DNA of 34,243 bases from Nostocales cyanobacterium (GCA_004292695.1 RDXV01000036.1:1-34243); one strand, 5' to 3'; shown: positions 23,569 to 32,597, numbered from the stretch's first letter. Notes: generated by a model not told the origin, from the sequence alone. Program-made: numbers and translations.

Positions 23569-23781
23569 TTAATGATGTCTTCTAACTCTACTACGATAAT
23601 AACATCTGTAGTATTTACCGCGATAATATCTATAGCGATTTCTACCAGTGCAGGAGTGATAGCGTTTAACGTGAGTTGTTCTCTGACGACGATGGGGGTG
23701 TGCTTCTGCATTTTCAGTCAAACCGAAAATAGGAAGAAATGAAATGACAGTAGCAAGAATCAAAGATGTAATCTGTTTCAT
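23569..23781 (-). CDS. Small secreted basic protein, hypothetical
   Basis: 70 residues. A clear signal peptide (MKQITSLILATVISFLPIFG) with a likely cleavage after AEA leaves a mature peptide of about 43 residues that is rich in Arg, His and Tyr. It has two cysteines (SCTG and YRCYY) and repeated RYYRGKYYRC-type motifs. It could bind nucleic acid, a polyanion or metal, but no family is recognised. It has its own start ATG 23781 and is convergent with desC. I think it is real because of the well-formed signal peptide. Confidence 0.65.
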   Translation of the reverse strand: MKQITSLILATVISFLPIFGLTENAEAHPHRRQRTTHVKRYHSCTGRNRYRYYRGKYYRCYYRSRVRRHH

Positions 23782-23975
23782 GGGAATCTTGTGAATAGTT
23801 AGTAGTTATTTCTGCAAATATGAGAAATGTAAACACAGAGATTCCGTAGATAATTTACATAATTACATTAATTATATCACAAAATTAGAAATTCCCCAAC
23901 TTTTTTGATAATTACATTTTGATGATTATATCTAGAAATTATAGATTGGTAAAAAAAAGTCGGGGTGTGATCAAA

Positions 23976-25343
23976 TTACCAAGGATTACCAATAATTGTA
24001 AATGCTGACCAATAATAAGGATGAGAAAAATTTTCATCTCTTAATTCAGCTAATTCAGGTGGTAGTTGTAAACTATTTTGAGAACCTTGTAATTTCCCTG
24101 ATTTTATCCCCACTTGTCCTTTTAACATAGCTATTTGTGCTGTTTGCAGTGCTTTAGCTTTGAGGGGGAGATTTTGAAAATGCTGATAAAATTCAGTCAT
24201 TAAACCCAAAGTTCCGATATCACTAACATTCCAAAGACTAGCTAAAACAGACTTAACTCCTGATTTAACAGTTAAACCAGCAAAACCTAATTCTGCTTCT
24301 TCATCTCCTAAAGCAGTTCTACAAGCGCTGAGAACTAATAATTTGACTTGTGGTTGATTTAATTTTAACTTATCTATTTGATCTAAACTAACTCTTTCAT
24401 TACCCCAAAACTGGATATAAGAATTATCTGGAGTACCTGTGTTAAATTCTGCATGGGTAGCTAGATGAATAATGTCAAAGGTTTGATTTTGCCGTTGATT
24501 TTGAAAATTTTTGAGAGTAAATTCTTGATTCAAAAACTTTTGATTTGAACCAAATTCTTGAGTAATTTCATCTAATTCTAAAGGTACTGCGGGTAAAGAT
24601 TCCTGTTGCGAAAATTCCGATGCTCCCATTGCTAAAATTTGATAATTATTAGGTTTTTGATATTTAGTATCCATTAAATTGAAAGCAGGAATACGAGCAA
24701 TGCTATATTTTTCGATCAAGAAATTATCACCATCATGTAAAACTGATAAAGGTAAAGTTCTTAACCCCGAACCTAAGCAAAAAAGGATAGTATCAATTTT
24801 TTCTTTGTTGAGGGTATATTCCAAAGGTTTAACCATCCAAGTATATAATTTTTGAGCAGGTTCTAAATAGGCTTTAGTTCTTCTTATACTGGGACTGGTA
24901 ACTGTAAGATTTAACTCTTTAACCACAGTTATTAAAGTATCTTTATCAACGTTTTTCATACTATATATCTGTGGTTTTGCATCAGGAGTAATGATGACTA
25001 ATTGTAGTTGTTGTTCTCGCGGCCAAATCCAAACTACAGCAGGTTTTGTTCCAGTTTGTTGAGAGATGTTAGATAATGTTGAGGCGATGTTTTCAGCGGT
25101 GAGTGAAAAGTCAGCTAAATTTTGATTAAAATACTGTTCATAGTCTCTTTCCCAATGTTTTTCTACTTCGTTTACTGCTTCAATGAAGTTTTTATTTTGC
25201 AGAAATCTATCCCAATCTTCTTCTTTGACAGCATAAGCGGATTGATTTTGAAACAAAATACTTGAGAAAATGGTACTCAAAAACACAAAAGCAAATAACA
25301 ATGAAAAAATTATTGTTTTTTTCCATTGATTTTTATAAAACAT
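23976..25343 (-). CDS. CHAT domain protease-like protein with N-terminal membrane anchor
   Basis: 455 residues. An N-terminal hydrophobic stretch (TIIFSLLFAFVFLSTIFSSIL) ending near SAYAV is a signal peptide or anchor, so the protein acts outside the cytoplasmic membrane. The C-terminal half (about 180-455) is a CHAT domain of the caspase-like clan: FCLGSGLRTLPLSVLHDGDNFL, the catalytic His297 (HLATHAEF) and Cys341 (LVLSACRTALGDEEAELGFAG). Those two residues form the expected dyad. Residues 40-170 are a helical region that probably corresponds to the usual TPR-preceding part, but TPR repeats themselves are not clear. Cyanobacterial CHAT proteins are often fused to long TPR arrays; this is a short version. 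Start ATG 25343, single gene, no linked toxin or gasdermin seen. Confidence 0.9.
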   Translation of the reverse strand: MFYKNQWKKTIIFSLLFAFVFLSTIFSSILFQNQSAYAVKEEDWDRFLQNKNFIEAVNEVEKHWERDYEQYFNQNLADFSLTAENIASTLSNISQQTGTKPAVVWIWPREQQLQLVIITPDAKPQIYSMKNVDKDTLITVVKELNLTVTSPSIRRTKAYLEPAQKLYTWMVKPLEYTLNKEKIDTILFCLGSGLRTLPLSVLHDGDNFLIEKYSIARIPAFNLMDTKYQKPNNYQILAMGASEFSQQESLPAVPLELDEITQEFGSNQKFLNQEFTLKNFQNQRQNQTFDIIHLATHAEFNTGTPDNSYIQFWGNERVSLDQIDKLKLNQPQVKLLVLSACRTALGDEEAELGFAGLTVKSGVKSVLASLWNVSDIGTLGLMTEFYQHFQNLPLKAKALQTAQIAMLKGQVGIKSGKLQGSQNSLQLPPELAELRDENFSHPYYWSAFTIIGNPW

Positions 25344-25683
25344 GATTTTCCTTTCTTACTGCTAAACTACTTATAGATAATTGTTACTTACTTTGAGCGG
25401 ATTTGTCTGGGAATTATAATATATATTTATTTTTAATAATTTTTGTTAAATTAAATATAAAGTAAATATGTAAATATATAAAATCTAGAATTTTAACAAA
25501 TAAATAAACAAACAATAAACAAAAAAAATCCAAATCATATTTATCTCTTAACCTGAAGATGACACCTTATTAACTAAAGATTTTGTGCAGCATTCGTTTA
25601 AAGGTAATTAGTTTTTTACTACTGCTTTACAAATCATTGATTCCGTCAATAGTGTCATTATAAATTTGAGGATTTCCATAGAC
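25344..25683. other. AT-rich divergent spacer before the PhoX-like gene
   Basis: 340 bases, strongly AT-rich (25420-25545 is almost all A/T). It holds promoters for the divergent CHAT and PhoX-like genes. The only structured element seen is the Pho-box-like set at 25547-25576. GAGG at 25668-25671 is a possible ribosome binding site for ATG 25684. Confidence 0.5.
25547..25576 (+). promoter_or_regulatory. Candidate Pho box upstream of the PhoX-like gene
   Basis: Three 8-base units with 3-base spacers: CTTAACCT (25547-25554), a poor GATGACAC, and ATTAACTA (25569-25576). The first matches the cyanobacterial PhoB (SphR) half-site exactly as I recall it, and the third matches its TTAAC core at the right 22-base phase. 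The site is 108 bases before the start. Confidence 0.45.
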
Positions 25684-27858
25684 ATGAATACACCATTTGA
25701 TACAAACCAACCTGCTCAAGTTAAAGGTTTAAATAGTTATACAGTAGATCCTATCTTTACTGTTGGTGAAACCATAGATGGTTATACTCCTCCAGGTATT
25801 CTGGATGGTACGGGTGCATTTGCACTGAATGAAACCACAGTCAGAGTTTTGGTTAACCATGAGTTAAGCAGTGATACAGGTTACGCCTATACATTAGAAA
25901 GCGGTGCTTCCTTAACTGGTGCAAGAATCAGCTATTTTGATATTGATAAGCGTACCTTGGAAATAGTTGATTCAGGTTTAGCTTACGACACCATTTACAA
26001 CCGTGCGGGTGAAATTGTAGATGAACCTTCTGATTTAGAATTTGGGGGTATTGACCGTTTCTGTTCGGCAAACTTGATGGAAGCTAACCAGTTCGGCGCT
26101 GGTATGGGTTTTGCAGATACCATCTATTTTGCAGGTGAAGAAACCGACGGTGGGACACAATTTGCACTAGATACCGCTACTCGTGAACTGTGGGCGTTAC
26201 CCTGGTTAGGTCGTGCTGCTTGGGAAAGTTCAACGGAACTGGATACTGGCAGTACAGATCAAATCGCTTTATTAATAGGTGACGATCGCCAAGCTGCGCC
26301 ATTACTACTTTATGTTGGTAACAAAAATGACGCAGGTGATGGCAGTTTCTTAGATCGTAACGGACTAGCTAACGGTAAACTCTATGTTTGGGTTGCCGAT
26401 GATGCCGCAGATACTACCGATGCTATTGAAGCAGATCCCAGAGATTTTAATGGTAGTGGTAATAGTTTAGCTGGTCAGTTTATGGAAATTGACTACTATC
26501 GTCCTGACTTAGCTGGTACTAATGGTTACGATGCTCAAGGTTTTGCTGATCAAGCTAAACAGGATGAGTTAGCTGCTGGTGTGGGTGCTTTTTTGTTCTC
26601 CCGTCCTGAAGATGTAGCCACCAACCCCTTTGATGGTACTAAGGCGGTTTTAGCTTCCACCGGTCGCACAGGTATTTTTGATGATGCTGATACCTGGGGT
26701 ACAACTTATATAGTTGATGTTGACTTTGGTGTAGATGGAATTACCTCTGACCTCAACATCCTTTATGATGGCAATGATGCAGATAAACAAGATTTTGGTT
26801 TACGCAGTCCTGATAACTTAGATTGGGCTGATGATGGTTTAATCTATCTTCAAGAAGACCGCGCTATTAGTTCTAGTCTGTTTGGTGCAACTTCTGGAGA
26901 AGAAGCTTCTATTTGGAGTATTGATCCTGATGCTGCTGATCCTGCTGCCACTGCTACCCGTGTAGCTCAAATTGATCGCTCTGGTGTACCTTCAGATCAA
27001 ACTGATCCTAACCCCACAGATATTGGTAACTGGGAATCTTCCGGTATTCTTGATGTTTCCACTTTGTTTGGTAATGATCCTGGTGAACTGCTAATTTTTG
27101 ATGTGCAAGCTCACAGTTTGCGCGATGGTAATATTGTCAATGTTCCCGGTGTTGATACCGATGGAGATGGCACAGTTGAGGCAAATGATAACCTGGTTCA
27201 AGGTGGTCAGCTATTGTTCTTAAAGACTCCTGATGCTTCTTTGATACAAGATTCTCAGATGGTATCTGGTTCTGCTGATGCAGATACTTTGGTAGCAGGA
27301 GTTGACTTTGATGGTGTGAACGATATAGTTTTCACTGGTGCAGGAGATGATGAAGTAGATGTTCCTTTCAGTGGTAGTCTAGCTGGTAACAACCGTGTAT
27401 TTACTGGCAGTGGTATAGATATTATCTATGTAGGTAATGGCGATCGCGCTTTTAGTGGTAGTGGTGATGATGAACTAGACGCAACCGACGCTATGGGTTA
27501 TCGTCTCTCCGGTGGTACAGGAAATGATACCTTCTTCCTGGGTGCAGATGGCCGCGCTTTGGGTGGTGAAGGTAATGATAAATTCTTCGTTCAAGAAGGT
27601 GGAAATAATATCATTTCCGGTGGTGCAGGTGCTGATCAATTCTGGATCGTCAATGGTGATCTACCAATGGAAGCTAACACCATTGTTGACTTTACAATGG
27701 GTACTGATGTTTTAGGTCTTGCTGGTCAAGGTGCTGGTTTTGGTTTTGATGACCTCATTTTAGGTGGTAATGAGATTAAAATTGGTAGCGATACTGTTGC
27801 TATATTGATGAATCTTGATACCTCTAGTTTAACTGCTGCTAATTTCAAATTTGATTAA
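25684..27858 (+). CDS. phoX: PhoX/DUF839-family phosphatase with hemolysin-type repeats
   Basis: About 724 residues. Residues 1-520 match the DUF839/PhoX group of calcium- and iron-dependent alkaline phosphatases: RVLVNHELSS, EFGGIDRFCSANLMEA, FLFSRPEDVATNPFDGTKAV, GLRSPDNLDWADDGLIYLQED. These release phosphate from organic esters outside the cell. The C-terminal 190 residues are degenerate Ca-binding hemolysin repeats (SGGTGNDTFFLG, LGGEGNDKFFV, ISGGAGADQFWIV) that act as a type I secretion signal. Classical PhoX has a Tat signal; none is present here. The frame is open from TTG 25666, but ATG 25684 is the proper start. The C-terminal module is nearly identical at DNA level to that of the downstream GDPD gene. 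A candidate Pho box precedes it. The symbol is by family only. Confidence 0.85.
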   Translation: MNTPFDTNQPAQVKGLNSYTVDPIFTVGETIDGYTPPGILDGTGAFALNETTVRVLVNHELSSDTGYAYTLESGASLTGARISYFDIDKRTLEIVDSGLAYDTIYNRAGEIVDEPSDLEFGGIDRFCSANLMEANQFGAGMGFADTIYFAGEETDGGTQFALDTATRELWALPWLGRAAWESSTELDTGSTDQIALLIGDDRQAAPLLLYVGNKNDAGDGSFLDRNGLANGKLYVWVADDAADTTDAIEADPRDFNGSGNSLAGQFMEIDYYRPDLAGTNGYDAQGFADQAKQDELAAGVGAFLFSRPEDVATNPFDGTKAVLASTGRTGIFDDADTWGTTYIVDVDFGVDGITSDLNILYDGNDADKQDFGLRSPDNLDWADDGLIYLQEDRAISSSLFGATSGEEASIWSIDPDAADPAATATRVAQIDRSGVPSDQTDPNPTDIGNWESSGILDVSTLFGNDPGELLIFDVQAHSLRDGNIVNVPGVDTDGDGTVEANDNLVQGGQLLFLKTPDASLIQDSQMVSGSADADTLVAGVDFDGVNDIVFTGAGDDEVDVPFSGSLAGNNRVFTGSGIDIIYVGNGDRAFSGSGDDELDATDAMGYRLSGGTGNDTFFLGADGRALGGEGNDKFFVQEGGNNIISGGAGADQFWIVNGDLPMEANTIVDFTMGTDVLGLAGQGAGFGFDDLILGGNEIKIGSDTVAILMNLDTSSLTAANFKFD

Positions 27859-27878
27859 TAGACATCTGGTGAAAACTA

Positions 27879-27910
27879 TTGTAGGGAAAGTTCATAAATT
27901 GTCCCTACAA
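27879..27910. terminator. Hairpin after the PhoX-like gene
   Basis: TTGTAGGGA (27879-27887) pairs perfectly with TCCCTACAA (27902-27910). An outer TGGTGAA/TTCACCA pair flanks it, so it may also be a small palindromic repeat. Confidence 0.5.
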
Positions 27911-27978
27911 GGTTTGAGGATTTTAGATAATTCACCAACATTTTGATCTAGATTAAATAAATTTTTCAGACTTTTGTA

Positions 27979-28000
27979 GGGGTTTAGTAATGCTAACCCC
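27979..28000 (+). terminator. Terminator-like hairpin
   Basis: GGGGTT(T)AG and CTAACCCC (to 28000) form an 8-pair stem with one bulge, followed by TTTATTTGT. This is the best rho-independent terminator candidate for the PhoX-like gene. The rest of the 27859-28232 spacer is AT-rich and holds the Pho-box candidate at 28077-28095. Confidence 0.6.
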
Positions 28001-28076
28001 TTTATTTGTGAGTAATCATATCAATTTTTAATATTTTTTTAAACTTTTATTTTACCTAGCTTATTTTTTTCTTAAT

Positions 28077-28095
28077 CTTAACATGAAATTAATAA
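28077..28095 (+). promoter_or_regulatory. Candidate Pho box upstream of the GDPD gene
   Basis: CTTAACAT (28077-28084), GAA, ATTAATAA (28088-28095): two half-sites at the 11-base period of cyanobacterial Pho boxes. The spacer GAA also follows the first half-site at 25547. The region is AT-rich, so a chance match is possible. Confidence 0.35.
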
Positions 28096-28232
28096 TAACT
28101 AGCAATTAAAAAAGTTCTCATACTCATATAAACAACTTCCTCTGCTGGAAATTAGAGGGGTATATTTGCCATGAGTCGAGAGAAATTAACAATGATCTGC
28201 ACAGTAAAAACCAAGAAGCGAGATATAAAAAA

Positions 28233-31130
28233 ATGGTTCATAATGTTGAGTTAATCGGGTTTGCATCTCTTCCTGCTGATACTTTTACACCACAGCCAAT
28301 TTCTGGTAGTGGAATTTCTGCTAATGGGAGAACTGGTCCATTTTCAGGACAACCAATACAAGGTTTTAGTGGTGTACAATTTGCTGGTGATCAAAGTTTC
28401 TATTTTCTCTCAGATAATGGTTACGGTAATAAACAGAATAGTGCAGATTATTTACTAAGAATTTATCAAGTAGATCCCAACTTTGCAGGAACAGAAAATG
28501 GTGATGGTTCGGTTAATGTTTTAAGACATATTCAACTATCTGATCCTGATCATAAAATTCCTTTTACCATAGTTAATGAAGGAACTAGCCAAAGATTATT
28601 AACTGGTGCTGATTTAGATGTAGAATCAATTGTTGTAGATAAAGATGGTAGTTTTTGGATTGGGGATGAATTTGGACCCTATTTACTACATTTTGATGCT
28701 AGTGGTAAATTACTAGAAGCACCTATAGAAACTCCGGGAGTGCGATCGCCACAAAAACCATTTAACACTCTCACCGGAGAAGCACCTTTAGTAATTGGCC
28801 ATAGAGGTGCAAGTGGAGATTTACCAGAGCATACTTTAGAAGCTTACGCATTAGCAATTGAACAAGGTGCAAATTTTGTTGAACCCGATTTAGTCATTAC
28901 CAGTGATGGTGTTTTAATTGCTCGTCATGAGCCTATGCTTGATGATACCACCAACGTAGCCGAAGTTTTTGGGGAAAATCGTAAATCCACAAAAATGCTC
29001 GATGGTGTAGAAGTTACAGCGTATTTTGCAGAAGATTTTACCTTAGCAGAAATTAAACAACTGCGTGCAGTTCAACCCCGTCCTTACCGCGATCAAAGTT
29101 TCAATGAATTGTATGAAATTCCTACTTTTCAAGAAGTAATTGAATTAGTCCAACAAGTAGAAGCGGAAACAGGTAAAAAAATTGGTATCTACCCAGAAAC
29201 CAAACATCCAACCTTCTTTGATGAGCAAGGTTTATCCTTAGAAGAACCGTTAATTGCTACTTTACAAACAACTGGTTTTACAGATCCAAATCGGATTTTT
29301 ATTCAATCTTTTGAATTTGCAAATCTGATTGATTTACAAAATAATCTTTTACCTGCTGCGGGTTTAGAAGATATACCTTTAGTCCAACTTTATGGAGATG
29401 TAGAAGCAGCTAATTCTGATTCTGGTGATGGTTTTTCTGTTCCTTATGATATCATTCATAACTTCACAAATCCCGAATTTGATGAAACTGCCGCCCGTGC
29501 AACTTACGGTGATTTAGTTGATATTGTTGCCAATTTTGGAGAAGATATTACTGGTGATGGGATACCCGATACAAACTACCAAGATTTAGCTACCAAAGAA
29601 GTTTTTGAATACATTGGTAGTGCTTATGCTGAAGGTGTTGGACCTTGGAAAAACAGCTTTTTATTAAGAGAAAATATTACCACTCCTGTAGATGGAAATG
29701 GTGATGGAGTTGCAGAAATTAGAACTCAATTAACAGGTGAAATTAGACCTTTTATAGAGTGGGCGCATGATGCAGGAATGCAGGTTCACCCCTACACTTT
29801 GCGGGATGAAGAACGGTTTTTAACATTAAATGCTGATGGTACTCCCCAAAGTCCAGAATATGAATTTAGACAGTTAATTGAATTAGGAGTAGATGGTTTC
29901 TTTACCGATTTTCCAGAAACTGGAAGAATGGTATTAGATGAATATTTACCCAATCTTCCTACTTCTCGCGGCTTTGAAGGAATGGCTTATAGCCCTGATA
30001 GAAGTACCCTATATCCTTTATTAGAAGGAACAGTAGCAGGTGATCCAGAAAATTCATTAAGAATCTATGAATTTGATGTAGCAACCAAAGAATACCAAGG
30101 TTTATTAGGTTATTATCGGACTGAAGTTACTGGTCATGCAATTGGTGATTTTACCCCCATCAATAACAATGAATTTTTAGTGATTGAAAGAGATGGTCTC
30201 CAAGGTGAAGCTGCGGAATTTAAGAAAATCTACAAAGTTGATCTATCTAAAAAAGATGCTAATGGTTTTGTAGAAAAGGTAGAAATTGTTGATCTGTTAA
30301 ATATCCAAGATCCCAATGATCTTAACGGTGATGGAGAAACTACTTTTACCTTCCCCTTTGTCACCATTGAAAGTGTGATAGTTTTAGATGAAAATACCAT
30401 TTTGGTAGCTAATGATAATAACTATCCTTTTTCTGTCGGTCGTGGGCCTGATATTGACAACAACGAAATTATCACTCTCAAATTAAGTCAACCTTTAAAC
30501 CTCTCTTCAGAATTAGGTCAACCTGAAAAAGACTTAGTTACAGGTACACCTGATGCAGATATATTAATAGGTGGAATTGACTTTGATGCTGTCAGTGACA
30601 TAGTTTTCACAGGTGCAGGAAACGATGAGGTAGATGTACCTTCTGCTGGTAGTCGCGCAGGTGATAATCGCGTCTTTACTGGTAGCGGTGCTGATATTAT
30701 TGATGTAGGAAATGGAGATCGCACCTTTGGAGGTAGTGGAGATGATGAAATAGACGCTACCGACGCTATGGGTTATCGTCTCTCCGGTGGTGCAGGAAAT
30801 GATACTTTCCACCTGGGTACAGATGGCCGCGCTTTGGGTGGTGAAGGTAATGATAAATTCTTCGTTCAAGAAGGTGGAAATAATATCATTGCTGGTGGTA
30901 CAGGTGCGGATCAATTCTGGATCGTTAACGGTGATTTACCAATGGAAACTAATACCATTGTTGATTTTACAATAGATGTTGATGTTTTAGGTATTGGTGG
31001 TATGGGTCTAAATTTTGAAGACCTGACTTTAATAGGTAATACCATCATGATTAATAGTCAAACTGTTGCAGTTCTCAGCGGTATTGATACCTCTAATTTG
31101 ACTGCTGATAACTTTGCATTTTTACCATAG
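28233..31130 (+). CDS. Glycerophosphodiester phosphodiesterase nested in a phytase-like propeller, with hemolysin-type C-terminus
   Basis: 965 residues. Residues 1-180 are the first part of an esterase-like phytase domain (GFSGVQFAGDQSFYFLSDNGYG, DLDVESIVVDKDGSFWIGDEFGPYLLHFD). Residues about 184-575 are a complete GDPD barrel: His190-Arg191 (IGHRGASGDLPEHTLEAY), Glu and Asp in FVEPDLV, IARHEPMLDDTT, IYPETKHP, ending VDGFFTDFPETGR. Residues about 578-770 resume the propeller (RGFEGMAYSPDRSTLYPLLEG, EFLVIERDG, NNEIITLKL). The last 190 are hemolysin-type repeats, matching the PhoX-like protein. It would hydrolyse glycerophosphodiesters, and possibly phytate-like esters, outside the cell. There is no Sec signal, so export is likely type I. 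Start ATG 28233, weak ribosome binding site. Confidence 0.92.
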   Translation: MVHNVELIGFASLPADTFTPQPISGSGISANGRTGPFSGQPIQGFSGVQFAGDQSFYFLSDNGYGNKQNSADYLLRIYQVDPNFAGTENGDGSVNVLRHIQLSDPDHKIPFTIVNEGTSQRLLTGADLDVESIVVDKDGSFWIGDEFGPYLLHFDASGKLLEAPIETPGVRSPQKPFNTLTGEAPLVIGHRGASGDLPEHTLEAYALAIEQGANFVEPDLVITSDGVLIARHEPMLDDTTNVAEVFGENRKSTKMLDGVEVTAYFAEDFTLAEIKQLRAVQPRPYRDQSFNELYEIPTFQEVIELVQQVEAETGKKIGIYPETKHPTFFDEQGLSLEEPLIATLQTTGFTDPNRIFIQSFEFANLIDLQNNLLPAAGLEDIPLVQLYGDVEAANSDSGDGFSVPYDIIHNFTNPEFDETAARATYGDLVDIVANFGEDITGDGIPDTNYQDLATKEVFEYIGSAYAEGVGPWKNSFLLRENITTPVDGNGDGVAEIRTQLTGEIRPFIEWAHDAGMQVHPYTLRDEERFLTLNADGTPQSPEYEFRQLIELGVDGFFTDFPETGRMVLDEYLPNLPTSRGFEGMAYSPDRSTLYPLLEGTVAGDPENSLRIYEFDVATKEYQGLLGYYRTEVTGHAIGDFTPINNNEFLVIERDGLQGEAAEFKKIYKVDLSKKDANGFVEKVEIVDLLNIQDPNDLNGDGETTFTFPFVTIESVIVLDENTILVANDNNYPFSVGRGPDIDNNEIITLKLSQPLNLSSELGQPEKDLVTGTPDADILIGGIDFDAVSDIVFTGAGNDEVDVPSAGSRAGDNRVFTGSGADIIDVGNGDRTFGGSGDDEIDATDAMGYRLSGGAGNDTFHLGTDGRALGGEGNDKFFVQEGGNNIIAGGTGADQFWIVNGDLPMETNTIVDFTIDVDVLGIGGMGLNFEDLTLIGNTIMINSQTVAVLSGIDTSNLTADNFAFLP

Positions 31131-31184
31131 CAGTCAAATAGTTTTTTATCTTTTAGAATCTACGCACGAATTACGGAATATTAA

Positions 31185-31208
31185 ACCGCAGAGACGCAGA
31201 GAGAAAGG
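31185..31208. repeat. Dispersed CGCAGAGACGCAGAG repeat
   Basis: ACCGCAGAGACGCAGAGAGA, a second copy of the repeat at 4397-4417, in the spacer after the GDPD gene. A related inverted copy (TTCTCTGTGCCTCTG) lies at 31268-31282, so the two might form a loose stem. Confidence 0.6.
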
Positions 31209-31353
31209 CTAGTTTTGATCATAGAATATTAACTAGGGCAATTAGTGATTTTTTTGCTGTACCTTTTCTTCTCTGTGCCTCTGTTGTTCGTTTCCTTTAT
31301 ATTATTAATATGCTCACCCAAAAATGCCAAGATTCAAAAGTTTAAAAGACAGT

Positions 31354-32364
31354 TTAATCCATTATTTCTATTTCACAATATTGTTTTAATAATTGAACAC
31401 AATTTAATATTGCTCCCAAATGGGCAATTTCATAACCGTGAGTATTTTGAGTAGGAAAAGATAAACAAGCTGCACGTGCAGTATGACCAAATTTCATAGC
31501 AATTGAAGCATCACTACCAAAACCACTGATAGTTGCTAATTGTAAATCCATATCCAATTGTTTAGCACATTGGCGTAATTCTCGGTTTAAATATTCATCA
31601 TAAATACCATAACCATCTTGAATTAAAAGTACAGGTTTTTCTCCATCTTGAATTGGATATTCACTAGAAAGGGGACAAATTTCTAAAGCGATGAGAGCAT
31701 CTAGTTTCTGATTTTGAGTGAAGTATAACGCCCCAATTGCACCCACTTCTTCCTTTGCAGAAGCAACTAAATAAACATCAGGAATTGGTTGTTTTAAAGT
31801 TTCTGCTAAACAGAGCATTATAGCAAGTGAGGCTTTATTATCTAAGGTATAACTGGCAATATAATTATTTAATCTGATAGGTTTTTTGCGATGTTTTCCT
31901 ACTACCATTCTTGTACCTGGACGAATTCCCGCAGCTTCTAATTCAGCAGTTGTACATTTAGTTTCTATCCAGGCATTTTCCCATTTTACAGCAGTATCTT
32001 CTTGTTGAACTTTTTGTGGTGATTCATGGGAAATATGACGTGAACCAAAACTCAGAATACCACTAATAGTTTGATGATCTCCTAATAAGTCTACAACCCC
32101 TTCTCCATAACTACCTTCTCTGAGTCCTTCTCTGACTTGCATTTCTAACCCAACTGCATCACAAAAGGGTTTAGCTGTGGCAATGGTGCGTTTCATGGGA
32201 CTAACATAAACCGCTTCCCAGGGCAATTTTTTATAAACATCGGCAAAACTCTCTGCCATCTGTACCCCATAGGGTGTTAATTCTGCATCGGTTTTACCGC
32301 AGAAGTTCCCATTTTGGCTAAATGTCGTTTCCCCATGTCTCAGTAAGTATAAGTTGAGTGTCAT
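31354..32364 (-). pseudogene. Chimera: histidine phosphatase N-half fused to M42 peptidase C-half
   Basis: About 336 residues in one open frame. Residues 1-88 are a histidine phosphatase (phosphoglycerate mutase-like) start: LRHGET (8-13), GKTDAELTPYG, VSPMKRTIATAKPFCDA. It stops before the second catalytic half (GExxxxxxR and the second His). From Gly89 on the chain is an M42-type aminopeptidase: GVVDLLGDHQTISGILSFGS, TLDNKAS (bridging Asp), SAKEEVGAIGA (catalytic Glu pair), ALEICP, and the late NTHGYEIAHLGAI with a His ligand. The peptidase's N-terminal part, with the HxD metal ligand, is missing. The junction is at the residues YGE (about 32100), a tripeptide likely present in both parents. 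The upstream open frame goes to ATG 32448, but MTLNLYLLRHGET (ATG 32364) is the family start. Both activities are probably lost; a fixed fusion with a new role cannot be excluded. Confidence 0.8.
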
Positions 32365-32454
32365 AGCTCGTTTTTGGATTGATAATAAATAATTTGTGCA
32401 AAAACAAATTACCATCAATCTCAAAATTAAGATGTAACTAGATGACAATATTTG

Positions 32455-32541
32455 ATGGGGAGGTGGGGTGATGGGGAGGTGGGGGAGGCAGGGGAGGCAG
32501 GGGGAGCAGGGGAGGCAGGGGAAGCAGGGGGAGAAAAGATT
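32455..32541. repeat. G-rich short tandem repeats
   Basis: GGGGAGGTG and GGGGAGGCA type 9-base units repeated with variations over about 85 bases (GATGGGGAGGTGGGG, then AGGCAGGGG units). It lies between the chimera's upstream region and the kinase 3' end. It is the complement of the CCCCTGCTC-type tract at 13550. Confidence 0.8.
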
Positions 32542-32555
32542 TTTTCCAATGCCCC

Positions 32556-32597
32556 ATTCTCAATTCTAAATTCTCAATTCTAAATTCTCAATTCTCA
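32556..32597. repeat. ATTCTCA/ATTCTAA heptamers containing a stop codon
   Basis: Six 7-base units in the order CA, AA, CA, AA, CA, CA at the last two bases. The stop codon of the GAF kinase (TCA at 32588-32590, read in reverse as TGA) lies in unit five, and its final residues are encoded by unit six. Confidence 0.9.

Noticed and set aside
28171-28254. A 27-codon frame beginning ATG 28171 that overlaps the start of the GDPD gene.
   Set aside because: It has AGAGGGG upstream at a loose spacing but no recognisable protein features. Such frames are common by chance in leaders, so it is not listed as a gene.
30518-30914. Minus-strand frames opposite the hemolysin-type repeats.
   Set aside because: The Ser/Thr-rich translations are mirror products of the GGxGxD repeat codons, not genes.
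32364-32448. N-terminal extension of the chimera with a hydrophobic stretch (residues 1-28 of the open frame).
   Set aside because: It could be mistaken for a signal peptide, but histidine phosphatases start at the Met just before LNLYLLRHGET.
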